Origin: Variovorax paradoxus
GTDB lineage: Bacteria; Pseudomonadota; Gammaproteobacteria; Burkholderiales; Burkholderiaceae_C
Assembly: GCF_030811855.1 (NCBI RefSeq)
Contig: NZ_JAUSRN010000014.1
Coordinates: 62,001-126,000, forward strand
Reading direction: 5' to 3'
DNA length: 64,000 nt
How positions within the stretch are numbered: position 1 is the first letter of the stretch; each line of letters opens with the position of its first letter. Below are positions 25,573 to 38,076 of this stretch, one piece after another. A program made the translations under genes and the position numbers. The notes under the pieces are model-generated. The model had not been told where the DNA came from and did no database searches. It was given only the letters and a program-made list of their open reading frames with translations.

Positions 25573-25670
25573 GGCCGCACGAGAGTACAAGTGTTTGCAG
25601 CCCCTCCCCTCAGGGAATGCCCGTAAGAGGGCCGCTGCAAGGGCCGTTTCTATCGCGCAGGCGACACCGC
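25573..25670 (-). repeat. Conserved leader block upstream of livK copy 1
   Basis: This non-coding block aligns with 26991-27093 upstream of livK copy 2. Shared parts include GGCC..GTACAAG, the core AGGGAATGCCCG (25612-25623) and a GCGACA.CnC end. The duplication therefore included the leader, or both leaders are held by selection. The core can fold as GGG-CATT-CCC on the minus strand. It may carry the promoter or an RNA element; none is proven. Confidence 0.7.
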
Positions 25671-25684
25671 ATTTCTACGAGGTG

Positions 25685-25719
25685 CTACCGGGTGGTTAAA
25701 CGGTGCTACCCATGGGTAG
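25685..25719. promoter_or_regulatory. Tandem CTACC-N4-GGTAG operator-like sites upstream of livK copy 1
   Basis: Two sites start 21 bp apart: CTACCGGGTGGTTA (25685-25698, imperfect) and CTACCCATGGGTAG (25706-25719, a perfect 14-bp palindrome). The spacing equals two helical turns, which suggests cooperative binding. The sites lie between the livK copy 2 stop and the livK copy 1 leader, about 145-180 bp before the GTG. A third match occurs at 28858-28871. Confidence 0.62.
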
Positions 25720-25740
25720 GAAATGCGTTTGCAAAATGCC

Positions 25741-26970
25741 TCAGGGGCGCTTCATCTGGCAGGTGGTGGGCGTGCTGGCCACGTACGATTCGTAATACTT
25801 CACCGGTGCCATCGTGTAGCCCGTGTTCTCGGCGTCATAGGGGAACTTGCCGCCCGCCTTTTGCCACTTGGTGATCCACAGGCCCTGCTGCAGCTGGTGG
25901 TCGGCCTTGCGCATTTCGATCTCGCCGTTGAAGCTCTTGAACTTCATGCCTTCCATGGTGGCCGCCACCTTCACGGGATCGGTGGAGCGCGCCCTGTCGA
26001 AGGCGGTGTCCAGCATTGCGAAGGCGTGATAGATCGACGTCTGGATCATGTCGTCGCTCATCTTCTTCTTGAACTCGCCCATGATCCGCTGGATGTCGCC
26101 GCCCATGTTGTAGTGGCCGTAGCCCACCACGAACACACGGCCGTCGGCAGCGGCGCCCATGGCCGTCGGCGCCCCCGTGCCGTAGGCGTAGTAGGTGTAG
26201 AACTTGACGTTCAAGCCCGAGTCGTTGGCCGACTTGATGAGCAGCGCCAGGTCGGAGCCCCAGTTGCCGGTGATGACGGAGTCGGCACCCGAAGCCTTGA
26301 TCTTGGCGATATACGGGGCGAAGTCGCGCACCTGCGCGAGCGGATGCAGGTCGTCGCCGACGATCTCGATGTCGGGGCGCTTGTCCTTCAGGTTTTGCTT
26401 GGCGTACTTGGAGACCTGCTGGCCGTGCGCGTAGTTCTGCCCGAGGATGTAGACCTTCTTGATCTCGGGCTGGTCCTTCATGAAGGTGGTCAGCGCCTCC
26501 ATCTTCATGGAGGTGTCGGCATCGAGGCGGAAGTGCCAGTAGCTGCACTTGCTGTTGGTGAGATCGGGGTCGACCGCGGCATAGTTGATGTAGACCAGCT
26601 CCTTGCCAGGATTGCGCGCGTTGTGCTTTTCGAGCGCATCGATGATGGCCAGCGCGGGGCCGGAGCCATTGCCCTGCATCACGTAGCGTGCGCCCTGGTC
26701 CATGGCCGAGCGCAAGGCACTGGTGGTTTCCTGCGGGCTCAGCTTGTTGTCGATGGCAATAAGTTCGAACTTCACGCCGGAGATGTTCTTCTTGTTGAAC
26801 TCCTCGACCATGAATTGCGTGGTCTTGAGCTGGTTGGTCCCCACCGCCGCCATCAGCCCCGACAGCGGATCAAGCCAGGCGACCTTGACGGTCTCGCCCT
26901 TCTGAGCGAAAGAGGCTGTGGCGCTGAGCAGCATTGCACAGAAAGCTACTGACTTGATAGCAGGGGGCAT
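25741..26970 (-). CDS. HAAT-family periplasmic substrate-binding protein LivK, copy 2
   Basis: A 409-residue paralogue of the downstream gene, with a signal peptide (LLSATASFAQKGE) and almost the same mature sequence through NKLSPQETTSALRSAM, KLQ-type linker segments and the CQMKRP tail. The start at 26970 has GGAG seven bases before the ATG. It differs mainly in the C-lobe pocket region (about residues 245-330: YAYGTGAPTAMGAAADGRVF versus YAVTTGTPTAMGAASDGKVY). Two binding proteins feeding one membrane complex can widen ligand range; that is inference. It lies after the acyl-CoA synthetase gene. Confidence 0.92.
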   Translation of the reverse strand: MPPAIKSVAFCAMLLSATASFAQKGETVKVAWLDPLSGLMAAVGTNQLKTTQFMVEEFNKKNISGVKFELIAIDNKLSPQETTSALRSAMDQGARYVMQGNGSGPALAIIDALEKHNARNPGKELVYINYAAVDPDLTNSKCSYWHFRLDADTSMKMEALTTFMKDQPEIKKVYILGQNYAHGQQVSKYAKQNLKDKRPDIEIVGDDLHPLAQVRDFAPYIAKIKASGADSVITGNWGSDLALLIKSANDSGLNVKFYTYYAYGTGAPTAMGAAADGRVFVVGYGHYNMGGDIQRIMGEFKKKMSDDMIQTSIYHAFAMLDTAFDRARSTDPVKVAATMEGMKFKSFNGEIEMRKADHQLQQGLWITKWQKAGGKFPYDAENTGYTMAPVKYYESYVASTPTTCQMKRP

Positions 26971-26990
26971 GAAGAATCTCCAGGGTAAGG

Positions 26991-27093
26991 GGCCGAGATC
27001 GCAGCGTACAAGCGCCGGTTTTTTCGCCGCACAGGGAATGCCCGCAAGCAGGGCCGCCAAAGCGGCCTGGCTATCGCCTGCGCGACAGCTCGC
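26991..27093 (-). repeat. Conserved leader block upstream of livK copy 2
   Basis: This ~100-bp non-coding block resembles 25573-25670, with GTACAAG, AGGGAATGCCCG (27033-27044) and GGCTATCGCCTGCGCGACA. It fills the gap between the acyl-CoA synthetase stop and livK copy 2. The CTACC-N4-GGTAG sites of the other copy are absent here. Confidence 0.7.
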
Positions 27094-27095
27094 GG

Positions 27096-28739
27096 CTATG
27101 CAGTGGGCAACTTGTAGTCTTTCAACAGTTCGCGCAACTTTGTCTTGAGAATCTTTCCGGTGGCGCCGAGCGGAATTGCCTCGACGAAGACCACGTCGTC
27201 GGGGATCTGCCACTTGGCTGTCTTGCCTTCGTAGAACTTGAGCAGCTCTTCGCGCGTGACCTCGGCGTTGGGCTTCTTCGTCACCACGACGATCGGTCGC
27301 TCATCCCACTTGGGGTGCGCCACGCCGATGCACGCGGCCATGGCGATGGCCGGATGCGCGACTGCGATGTTCTCGACCTCGATCGAACTGATCCATTCGC
27401 CGCCGGACTTGATCACGTCCTTGCTGCGGTCGGTGATCTGAAGGTAGCCGTCGGGATCGATGGTGGCGACGTCGCCGGTGGGGAACCAGCCGCGGCCCTG
27501 CTCGTCGGGAACCAGCGGATCGCCGCCCTCGCCCTTGAAGTATTCCTTCACGACCCACGGCCCCTTGACCAGCAGGTCTCCAAAGGCCTTGCCGTCCCAG
27601 GGCAGTTCCTTGCCGTTGCCGTCGACGATCTTCATGTCGACGCCGAATATCGCGCGGCCCTGCTTCAGGCGAATTGCAAGCTGCGCATCGGCCGGCATCG
27701 CGAGATGCTTGTTCTTGAGCGTGCACAGCGTGCCCAGGGGGCTCATCTCGGTCATGCCCCAGGCATGCAGCACCTCGACCTTATAGACGTCCTGGAACGC
27801 ACGGATCATGGCCGGCGGGCAGGCCGAGCCGCCGATGACGGTGCGGTCGAGGGTGGAGAACTTCAGCTCGTTGGCCTGCATGTGGCCGAGCATCATCTGC
27901 CACACGGTGGGCACGCCGGCCGCGAAGGTCACGCCTTCGGACTCGATGAGTTCGAACACCGACTTGCCGTCGAGCGCCGGTCCGGGGAACACGATCTTCG
28001 CGCCGACCAGCGCGGCCGAATAAGGAATGCCCCAGGCATTGACATGGAACATCGGGACCACGGGCAGCACCGAATCGCGCGCCGAGATGCGCATCACGTC
28101 GGGCAGCGCCGCGGCGTAGGCGTGCAGCAGCGTCGAGCGGTGACTGTAGAGGGCTGCCTTGGGGTTGCCGGTGGTGCCGCTCGTGTAACACATGCTCGAC
28201 GCGGAGTTCTCGTCGAAGGTCGGCCAGTCGTAGTCGGTGGATTGCCCGCTCATCCATGCCTCGTAGCTCACGAGGTTGGGAATGCCGCTGTCGGCCGGCA
28301 GCTTGTCGGCGTCGCACAGCGCAATCCATTTCCTGACGGTGCTGCACTTGGCATGCACCGCTTGCACCAGCGGCAGGAAGCTCAGGTCGAAGCATAGGAT
28401 CTGGTCTTCGGCGTGGTTGGCGATCCAAGCGATCTGGTCAGGGTGCAAGCGCGGATTGATGGTGTGGAGCACGCGGCCGGTGCCGCTCACGCCGTAGTAC
28501 AGCTCCAGGTGCCGGTAGCCGTTCCAGGCCAGCGTGGCGATGCGGTCGCTGAACAGCAGTTGCTCGCCGTCCAGCGCATTGGCGACCTGCCTTGCGCGCG
28601 ACGCGATCTTGCTCCAGGTGCTGCGGTGGATATCGCCTTCGACGCGGCGCGAGACGATTTCGGCGTCGCCATGGTGACGCTCGGCGAACTCGATCAGCGA
28701 CGAGATCAAAAGCGGTTGGTCTTGCATCAAACCCAGCAT
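27096..28739 (-). CDS. AMP-forming acyl-CoA synthetase (AlkK/FadD type)
   Basis: A 547-residue adenylate-forming enzyme with the P-loop-like motif CYTSGTTGNPKA, the WGMTEMSP A5 motif, GWFPTGDVATIDPDGYLQITDRSKD and the C-terminal catalytic Lys in PLGATGKILKTKLRE. It activates a carboxylic acid with ATP to acyl-AMP and then acyl-CoA. Its form is closest to medium-chain AlkK-like ligases; chain length cannot be fixed. AGGAG lies seven bases before the ATG. It is the first gene of the minus-strand block, so activation precedes the binding proteins in the likely transcript. Confidence 0.93.
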   Translation of the reverse strand: MLGLMQDQPLLISSLIEFAERHHGDAEIVSRRVEGDIHRSTWSKIASRARQVANALDGEQLLFSDRIATLAWNGYRHLELYYGVSGTGRVLHTINPRLHPDQIAWIANHAEDQILCFDLSFLPLVQAVHAKCSTVRKWIALCDADKLPADSGIPNLVSYEAWMSGQSTDYDWPTFDENSASSMCYTSGTTGNPKAALYSHRSTLLHAYAAALPDVMRISARDSVLPVVPMFHVNAWGIPYSAALVGAKIVFPGPALDGKSVFELIESEGVTFAAGVPTVWQMMLGHMQANELKFSTLDRTVIGGSACPPAMIRAFQDVYKVEVLHAWGMTEMSPLGTLCTLKNKHLAMPADAQLAIRLKQGRAIFGVDMKIVDGNGKELPWDGKAFGDLLVKGPWVVKEYFKGEGGDPLVPDEQGRGWFPTGDVATIDPDGYLQITDRSKDVIKSGGEWISSIEVENIAVAHPAIAMAACIGVAHPKWDERPIVVVTKKPNAEVTREELLKFYEGKTAKWQIPDDVVFVEAIPLGATGKILKTKLRELLKDYKLPTA

Positions 28740-28857
28740 CTAAAGGCTCCTGTTCTTTTGTGAAATGGCTGCTAAAACTTTGCGGTCAACGGATTCACTC
28801 AATCTTCGGTCGTTCGCACAATGACAGAAACCCGCACGCGGAACTCGACGCTGACGT

Positions 28858-28871
28858 CTACCGGGAGGTAG
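28858..28871. promoter_or_regulatory. CTACC-N4-GGTAG operator-like site between acyl-CoA synthetase and araC-type gene
   Basis: CTACC-GGGA-GGTAG has a 5-bp dyad and 4-bp centre in the 298-bp divergent gap 28740-29037, the longest gene-free stretch. It is followed by GCAC, as are the sites at 25685-25719 when read on the minus strand. It lies about 120 bp before the synthetase start and 170 bp before the AraC-type start. The rest of the gap shows a GGTTAACC dyad at about 28904-28912 but no clear promoter. Confidence 0.58.
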
Positions 28872-29037
28872 CACGGACCGGGAGTCGACAAAGCGTCCAC
28901 ACCGGGTTAACCGGAATTCCTGCATCGTTGCCCGGTGGCCATACTCCGGCCGGCCGAACCCGCCAGAAAATTCTAGGAACAGACCGCGTTTCTTCCGCTA
29001 TCGCAAGCGAGCCAATTCAATGACTTCAGGAGCCTCC

Positions 29038-30113
29038 ATGCCACATGCCCAGCGCCGACTGCAACGCCGGCCCGGCTGCGCGCAGCAACCAGAGGGCCGG
29101 ACCAGTTCGGCCGTCTGGCTCGAGGGCGTGCTCTCGATGTTCGAGGCCGAAGGACTTAACGTGCCGTCGCTGCTGCAGGCCGCTGGCTTCGATCCCGATT
29201 CGCTGCGCCGCCAGAACGCCCGCATCCCCGTCGACGAAGTCACCCTGCTCTGGCAACTTGCCGTGGCGCGCGCCGGCAGGCCGTCGCTCGGCCTGCACCG
29301 CGACCTGGCCGCCACGCACAGCAAGCTGGGCACGGTCGGCCATGCCATGGCCTGCAGCCCCGACCTCGGCTCGGCGCTCGCGCGGCTGGCGCGCTACATG
29401 GCCGTGATCTCGGACGCGACGGCCTTCTCGCTGCACCCGGATCCGCGCGGTTGCTGGCTGGTGATGGAGCACAGCGGCGGCAGCTTGCCAATACCGCGCC
29501 AGCGCGTCGAATACGCCCTCCTGACCACGCTCATGCAATGCCAGTGGCTCACGCGCCGCGAACTGCAGCCGCTGGCCATGGAGTTCGTCTACCCTGCGCC
29601 GGCCAGCGACCGGCTGCATCGCGAGGCCTTCGGCTGCGACGTGCGATTCCACGCCGCGGCCAACCGCATGCTGCTGTCGAGCGCCGACCTGGCCATGCCG
29701 CTGCCCACCCATCATCCTGCGCTGGGCGAGATGCAGGAGCACCTGCTGGACGACCAGCTGAACCTGCTCGGCCAAACCACGACCAGCACCCTGGTGTGCG
29801 CCGAGATCGCGCGCCGGCTGCCGCAGGGCGAACCGCGCCGGCAGGACGTGGCCGCCGGCCTGGGATTAGCGGAGCGCACGCTGCAGCGCCGGCTGCAGAA
29901 GAGTCGGTGTCGTTTCAGTCGCTGCTCGACCGCACCCGCCGCGAGCTCGCGCGGCAGTACCTGGCGGAAGACCGGCATACGCTCACCGCGGTGGCGGACA
30001 TGCTGGGCTTTGTCGACAGCAGCAATTTCTTCCGCGCCTGCAAACGCTGGTTCGGGCTGCCGCCCGCCCAATACCGGGCACGGATCTGGGACATCTCGGC
30101 ACTCGCCTACTGA
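29038..30113 (+). pseudogene. AraC-family regulator disrupted by a one-base frameshift
   Basis: The first part, from the ATG at 29038 (AGGAG upstream), encodes the ligand-binding domain of the PF12625 type (SAVWLEGVLSMFEAEGLNVP; GLHRDLAATHSKLGTVG). The frame continues to ERTLQRRLQ at the start of the AraC HTH and then goes out of register at about 29898. The rest of the HTH is in the -1 frame: SFQSLLDRTRRELA, YLAEDRHTLTAVADMLGF, SSNFFRACKRWFG and a proper stop at 30113. Restoring one G in CAG(G)AAGAG gives a ~358-residue regulator of normal length. It is the natural candidate to control the divergent acyl-CoA synthetase block. Either it is a recent inactivation or a sequencing error. Confidence 0.85.
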
Positions 30114-30132
30114 CCCTCATTGCCCCTTTGCA

Positions 30133-30171
30133 AGAGCGCGATGGCCCGCGCCGCAAGGGGTTACGCGCTCT
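30133..30171. repeat. Inverted repeat between the AraC-type gene and selO
   Basis: AGAGCGCG (30133-30140) pairs with CGCGCTCT (30164-30171), a perfect 8-bp stem with a 23-nt loop, in the 74-bp gap before selO. There is no T run, so a terminator is doubtful; a leader structure close to the selO start is possible. Confidence 0.35.
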
Positions 30172-30187
30172 GCCGGACAATGCCGGC

Positions 30188-31669
30188 ATGAGCTTGCTTG
30201 CCGAAGACATGGTCGCCGCCGACCTGGGATTGCAATGGAAACCCGGATTCCTGGCACTGGGACCCGCGTTTCTCACCGAATTGCGGCCGACGCCCCTGCC
30301 CGATGCCTATTGGGTGGGCCAGAGCGAGGCGATGGCGCGCGAGCTTGGCCTTCCGGCCGAATGGCGGCAATCGGACAGCACGCTGGCTGCCTTGACCGGC
30401 AGCGTGCCCATTGCGGGAACGCGGCCCTTTGCCACCGTGTACAGCGGCCACCAGTTCGGCGTCTGGGCCGGCCAGCTCGGCGATGGCCGCGCGATCATGC
30501 TGGGCGAGACCGCGGGCGGGCTCGAGGTACAGCTAAAAGGCGCGGGCCGTACCCCCTACTCGCGCGGCGGAGACGGCCGTGCCGTGCTGCGTTCGAGCAT
30601 CCGCGAGTTTCTCTGCAGCGAGGCCATGCAGGGCCTTGGCATCCCGACCACCCGGGCATTGTGCGTGACCGGCTCCGACGCGCCCGTGTACCGCGAAGTA
30701 CCGGAAACCGCGGCCGTGGTGACCCGCGTGGCGCCCAGCTTTGTGCGGTTCGGACATTTCGAACACTTTGCAGCCAACCAGCGGGACGCCGAACTGCGCG
30801 CATTGACCGATTACGTGATCGACCGCTACTACCCGGCCTGCCGCACCACGGAGCGCTTCAATGGCAACGCCTATGCGGCCTTCCTCGAAACCGTGAGCGA
30901 GCGCACCGCCGCCCTGCTCGCCCAATGGCAGGCGGTGGGCTTCTGCCATGGCGTGATGAACACCGACAACATGAGCATCCTCGGGCTCACCATCGACTAC
31001 GGGCCGTTCCAATTTCTGGACGGCTTCGATCCGCGCCACATCTGCAACCACAGCGACACCAGCGGACGCTACGCCTTCAACCAGCAGCCCAACGTCGCCT
31101 ACTGGAACCTGTTCTGCCTGGCCCAGGCGCTGCTGCCGCTGATCGGCGACCAGGAAATCGCGGTGGCTGCGCTGGAGTCGTACAAGACGGTGTTCCCGAG
31201 CGAGTTCGAGGGCCGGATGCGTGCCAAGCTCGGGCTTTCTGAGCCGGCCGAAGGCGATCGCGCGCTCATCGAGGGCGTGCTGAAGCTTTTGGCCGCCGAA
31301 AAGGTCGACTACACGATCTTCTGGCGTCGCCTTTCGCAGCACATGGCTGGCGGCAGCGCCGAGCCGGTGCGCGACCTATTTCTGGACCGCGCCGGCTTCG
31401 ACGCCTGGTTGCTATTGTTTTCAGAGCGCCATGCGGAGGCCTCGCGTTCTGAGGCCGCGGATCAGATGCTCAAATCCAATCCGAAGTATGTGTTGAGGAA
31501 CCACCTGGGCCAGCAAGCCATCGAAGCGGCTGGCCAAAAGGACTTCTCGGGTGTGGCAACCTTGCTGACACTGCTCGAAACCCCATTTGAAGAACATCCC
31601 GGCTCCGATGCCTATGCCGGGTTTCCGCCCGACTGGGCTTCCACGATCGAAATCAGCTGCTCATCATGA
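30188..31669 (+). CDS. selO: Protein adenylyltransferase SelO (YdiU)
   Basis: A 493-residue SelO pseudokinase. The conserved block FATVYSGHQFGVWAGQLGDG, then LKGAGRTPYSRGGDGRAVLR, GVMNTDNMSILG and DYGPFQFLD give the inverted kinase active site that transfers AMP from ATP to protein Ser/Thr/Tyr. The C-terminus ends CSS, the conserved antepenultimate Cys that is selenocysteine in animal SelO and pairs with a second Cys in redox control. The start MSLLAEDMVA at 30188 is preferred to an upstream start at 30128. The stop overlaps the msrB ATG. A link of SelO to glutaredoxin control under oxidative stress is known from E. coli; pairing with MsrB here fits. Confidence 0.93.
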   Translation: MSLLAEDMVAADLGLQWKPGFLALGPAFLTELRPTPLPDAYWVGQSEAMARELGLPAEWRQSDSTLAALTGSVPIAGTRPFATVYSGHQFGVWAGQLGDGRAIMLGETAGGLEVQLKGAGRTPYSRGGDGRAVLRSSIREFLCSEAMQGLGIPTTRALCVTGSDAPVYREVPETAAVVTRVAPSFVRFGHFEHFAANQRDAELRALTDYVIDRYYPACRTTERFNGNAYAAFLETVSERTAALLAQWQAVGFCHGVMNTDNMSILGLTIDYGPFQFLDGFDPRHICNHSDTSGRYAFNQQPNVAYWNLFCLAQALLPLIGDQEIAVAALESYKTVFPSEFEGRMRAKLGLSEPAEGDRALIEGVLKLLAAEKVDYTIFWRRLSQHMAGGSAEPVRDLFLDRAGFDAWLLLFSERHAEASRSEAADQMLKSNPKYVLRNHLGQQAIEAAGQKDFSGVATLLTLLETPFEEHPGSDAYAGFPPDWASTIEISCSS

Positions 31670-32076
31670 CCACTCCCGTACAGAAAACCGACGCCGAATG
31701 GAAAGCCCTGCTCGCTGAAAAAGGCGCCGAGCCCGCGGCCTTCGAGGTCACGCGTCATGCGGCCACCGAGCGCCCATTCACCGGCAAGTACGAAGCGCAC
31801 TGGGAAGACGGCACTTACCATTGCATCTGCTGCGGCGCCAAGCTGTTCGAGGCCTCGGACAAGTTCGACGCGGGTTGCGGCTGGCCCAGCTTCTCGGAAG
31901 AAGCCGTGCCGGGCGCCATCAAGAACATCGTCGACCGCTCGCACGGCATGGTGCGCACGGAAAACGTCTGTGCGAACTGCGGCGCCCACCTGGGCCACGT
32001 ATTCCCCGACGGCCCCACCGAAACAGGCCTTCGCTACTGCATGAATTCCGCCTCGCTGGACTTCCAGAAGAAATAA
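31666..32076 (+). CDS. msrB: Peptide-methionine (R)-S-oxide reductase MsrB
   Basis: A 136-residue MsrB. Zinc is held by two CxxC pairs (Cys53/Cys56 in CICCGAK, Cys102/Cys105 in CANCGAH). The catalytic Cys125 is in RYCMNSAS and HVFPDGP precedes it. Cys71 in AGCGWPSF is in the place of the resolving Cys. It reduces methionine R-sulfoxide in proteins using thioredoxin. The ATGA overlap with selO implies translational coupling. Confidence 0.95.
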   Translation: MTTPVQKTDAEWKALLAEKGAEPAAFEVTRHAATERPFTGKYEAHWEDGTYHCICCGAKLFEASDKFDAGCGWPSFSEEAVPGAIKNIVDRSHGMVRTENVCANCGAHLGHVFPDGPTETGLRYCMNSASLDFQKK

Positions 32077-32097
32077 CCAACCTGCCCTCTCCAGCGC

Positions 32098-32640
32098 ATG
32101 AAACTGATCCTCGACTTCTTTCCGATCCTGCTGTTCTTCGGCGCCTACAAGCTGGCCGACATCTACACCGCCACCGGCGTGCTCATGGCCGCCACCGTGG
32201 TGCAGATGGGCATCACCTACGCCATGGAGCGCAAGCTGCAGGCCATGCAGAAGGCCACGCTGGTGCTGATCCTCTTGTTCGGCACCCTCACGCTGGTGCT
32301 GCACGACGACCGCTTCATCAAGTGGAAGCCCACGGTGCTCTACGGCGCCATGGCCATTGCCCTGGCGGTTGCGCTCTGGGCGCTGAAAAAGAACTTTCTC
32401 AAGATGCTGCTGGGCTCGCAGCTGCAGCTGCCAGACCGCGTGTGGGGCCGCCTCAACGTGGCGTGGATCGGCTATTGCCTCTTCATGGCGGCCATCAACG
32501 GCTACGTGGCGGCGTACTTCACCACCGAGGCCTGGGTCAACTTCAAGCTCTGGGGCTACGTTTTCCCCGTCGTCTTCCTGATCGCGCAGGGGCTCTATAT
32601 CTCGCCGCACCTCAAGAGCGACGACAAGCCTGCCGCATGA
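32098..32640 (+). CDS. yciB: Inner-membrane septation protein A (YciB/IspZ)
   Basis: A 180-residue protein of five to six membrane segments that opens MKLILDFFPILLFFGAYKL, diagnostic for the family. The conserved FIKWKPTVLYG and FTTEAWVNFKLWGY segments follow. Members affect cell envelope and septation; a precise activity is not known. The stop overlaps the next gene by ATGA, and msrB is 21 bp upstream, so these are in one unit. Confidence 0.93.
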   Translation: MKLILDFFPILLFFGAYKLADIYTATGVLMAATVVQMGITYAMERKLQAMQKATLVLILLFGTLTLVLHDDRFIKWKPTVLYGAMAIALAVALWALKKNFLKMLLGSQLQLPDRVWGRLNVAWIGYCLFMAAINGYVAAYFTTEAWVNFKLWGYVFPVVFLIAQGLYISPHLKSDDKPAA

Positions 32641-32921
32641 GTGCCGCCGCTGTGAGCGACCCCCTGCCGACGGCGCGCGACCTTGAAGAGGCGCTGCGCG
32701 AAGCGCTCCGGCCCACGGTGCTGGAGGTGATCGACGAGAGCAGCGCCCACGCCGGCCATGCCGGCGCCAACGCGGAGGGCCGCGGCACCCATTTCAGGGT
32801 GCGCGTGGCTTCCCCACTGTTCGAAGGGAAGCCCCGCGTGGCGCGCCATCGCCTTGTGTATGATGCCCTCCAAGTTTTTATCGCGCAGGGTCTGCACGCC
32901 ATCGCCATCGAGGTGCTCTGA
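32637..32921 (+). CDS. BolA-family protein
   Basis: A 94-residue protein with the BolA class II KH-like fold: VLEVIDESSAHAGHAG, THFRVRVASPLFEGKPRVARHR with the conserved His, and ALQVFIAQGLHAIAIEVL. BolA proteins work with monothiol glutaredoxins in iron-sulfur handling and stress. Start overlaps the yciB stop (ATGA). A yciB-bolA-ppiC order is common in this family of bacteria. Confidence 0.9.
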   Translation: MSAAAVSDPLPTARDLEEALREALRPTVLEVIDESSAHAGHAGANAEGRGTHFRVRVASPLFEGKPRVARHRLVYDALQVFIAQGLHAIAIEVL

Positions 32922-33052
32922 ATCTTTCGATCAGTTGCATGCCGCTACCGCCCCCATGGCGCGGCGGCCCGCCTCCACTCTTCTTCGTTCGTTCCGCTTT
33001 GTTCCACGCGCTTTTTCATACGCGCATTTCCCCTCAGCCTGATATTCATTCC

Positions 33053-33838
33053 ATGAAAAAACAAATCTTGCAGGCCGTTGCGGCCGCAGCGCTGCTCGGT
33101 GCGATTCCCGTGGCGGCTATGGCGCAGAACGCGGCCATCGTCAACGGCAAGCCCGTGCCCAAAGCGCGCATGGACGTGCTGGCCCAGCAACTGGCGGCCG
33201 CCGGCCGGCCGGTCACGCCGGAAATGCAGGGGCAGCTGCGCGAGGAAATCGTCGCGCGCGAAGTGTTCATGCAGGAAGCGCAGAAGCAAGGCCTCGACGC
33301 CACCGAGGACTACAAGAACCAGCTCGAGCTCGCCCGCCAGGCCATCCTGATCCGCGCGCTGTTCGAGAACTACCGCAAGACCAGCCCGGTCTCGGACGCC
33401 GACGTGAAGGCCGAGTACGACAAGTTCGTGGCGGCAAATGGCGGCAAGGAATACAAGGCCCGCCACATCCTGGTCGAAACCGAAGACCAGGCCAAGAAGA
33501 TCATGGCCGACCTGAAGAAGGGCGCCAAGTTCGAGGACATCGCCAAGAAGCAGAGCAAGGATCCGGGATCGGGCGCCAATGGCGGCGACCTCGACTGGGC
33601 CAACCCCGCGAGCTTTGTGCCCGAGTTCTCGGAAGCGATGATCAAGCTCAAGAAGGGCGAGACCACGCCAGCGCCAATCAAGACGCAGTTTGGGTATCAC
33701 ATCATCCGCGTCGATGACATCCGCCAGGCGCAGCTTCCCAAGCTGGAAGAAGTGAAGCCGCAGATCACGCAGCAGCTGCAGCAGCAGCGCCTGCAGAAGT
33801 ATCAGGAAGAACTGCGCGCCAAGGCAAAGGTCGAGTAA
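33053..33838 (+). CDS. Periplasmic parvulin-type peptidyl-prolyl isomerase
   Basis: A 261-residue PpiC/PrsA-like foldase. Signal peptide residues 1-~24 (ending AAMAQN), a helical N-domain, then the rotamase domain at about residues 135-230 (YKARHILVETEDQA; SKDPGSGANGGDLDW; QFGYHIIRVDD). It assists outer-membrane or periplasmic protein folding. The ATG at 33053 was chosen for the signal peptide; upstream reading frame is not protein-like. A strong terminator follows 30 bp after the stop. Confidence 0.93.
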   Translation: MKKQILQAVAAAALLGAIPVAAMAQNAAIVNGKPVPKARMDVLAQQLAAAGRPVTPEMQGQLREEIVAREVFMQEAQKQGLDATEDYKNQLELARQAILIRALFENYRKTSPVSDADVKAEYDKFVAANGGKEYKARHILVETEDQAKKIMADLKKGAKFEDIAKKQSKDPGSGANGGDLDWANPASFVPEFSEAMIKLKKGETTPAPIKTQFGYHIIRVDDIRQAQLPKLEEVKPQITQQLQQQRLQKYQEELRAKAKVE

Positions 33839-33867
33839 GACCAACCGGGAGCCTTTGCAACCCCATG

Positions 33868-33896
33868 AAAAAAGCGGCCCGCGGGCCGCTTTTTTT
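33868..33896. terminator. Bidirectional rho-independent terminator between ppiC-like gene and purL
   Basis: A perfect 18-bp palindrome, AGCGGCCCGCGGGCCGCT (33873-33890), is flanked by six A before it and seven T after it, so it can stop transcription from both sides. It lies between the convergent isomerase and purL genes. Confidence 0.93.
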
Positions 33897-33926
33897 GTTG
33901 CCCGCCGCGTGGCGGGCTTGCGTCGA

Positions 33927-38030
<4,104 letters not shown>

Positions 38031-38076
38031 CCGCGTTAACCCGGAATTTTAGCTTGCTGAATGGGATAATTCCGGG

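Noticed and set aside
29020..31242. A 740-codon frame spanning the AraC-type gene into selO
   Set aside because: Only the part to about 29898 is protein-like. The rest is out of frame with both the HTH and SelO, as expected from a frameshift.
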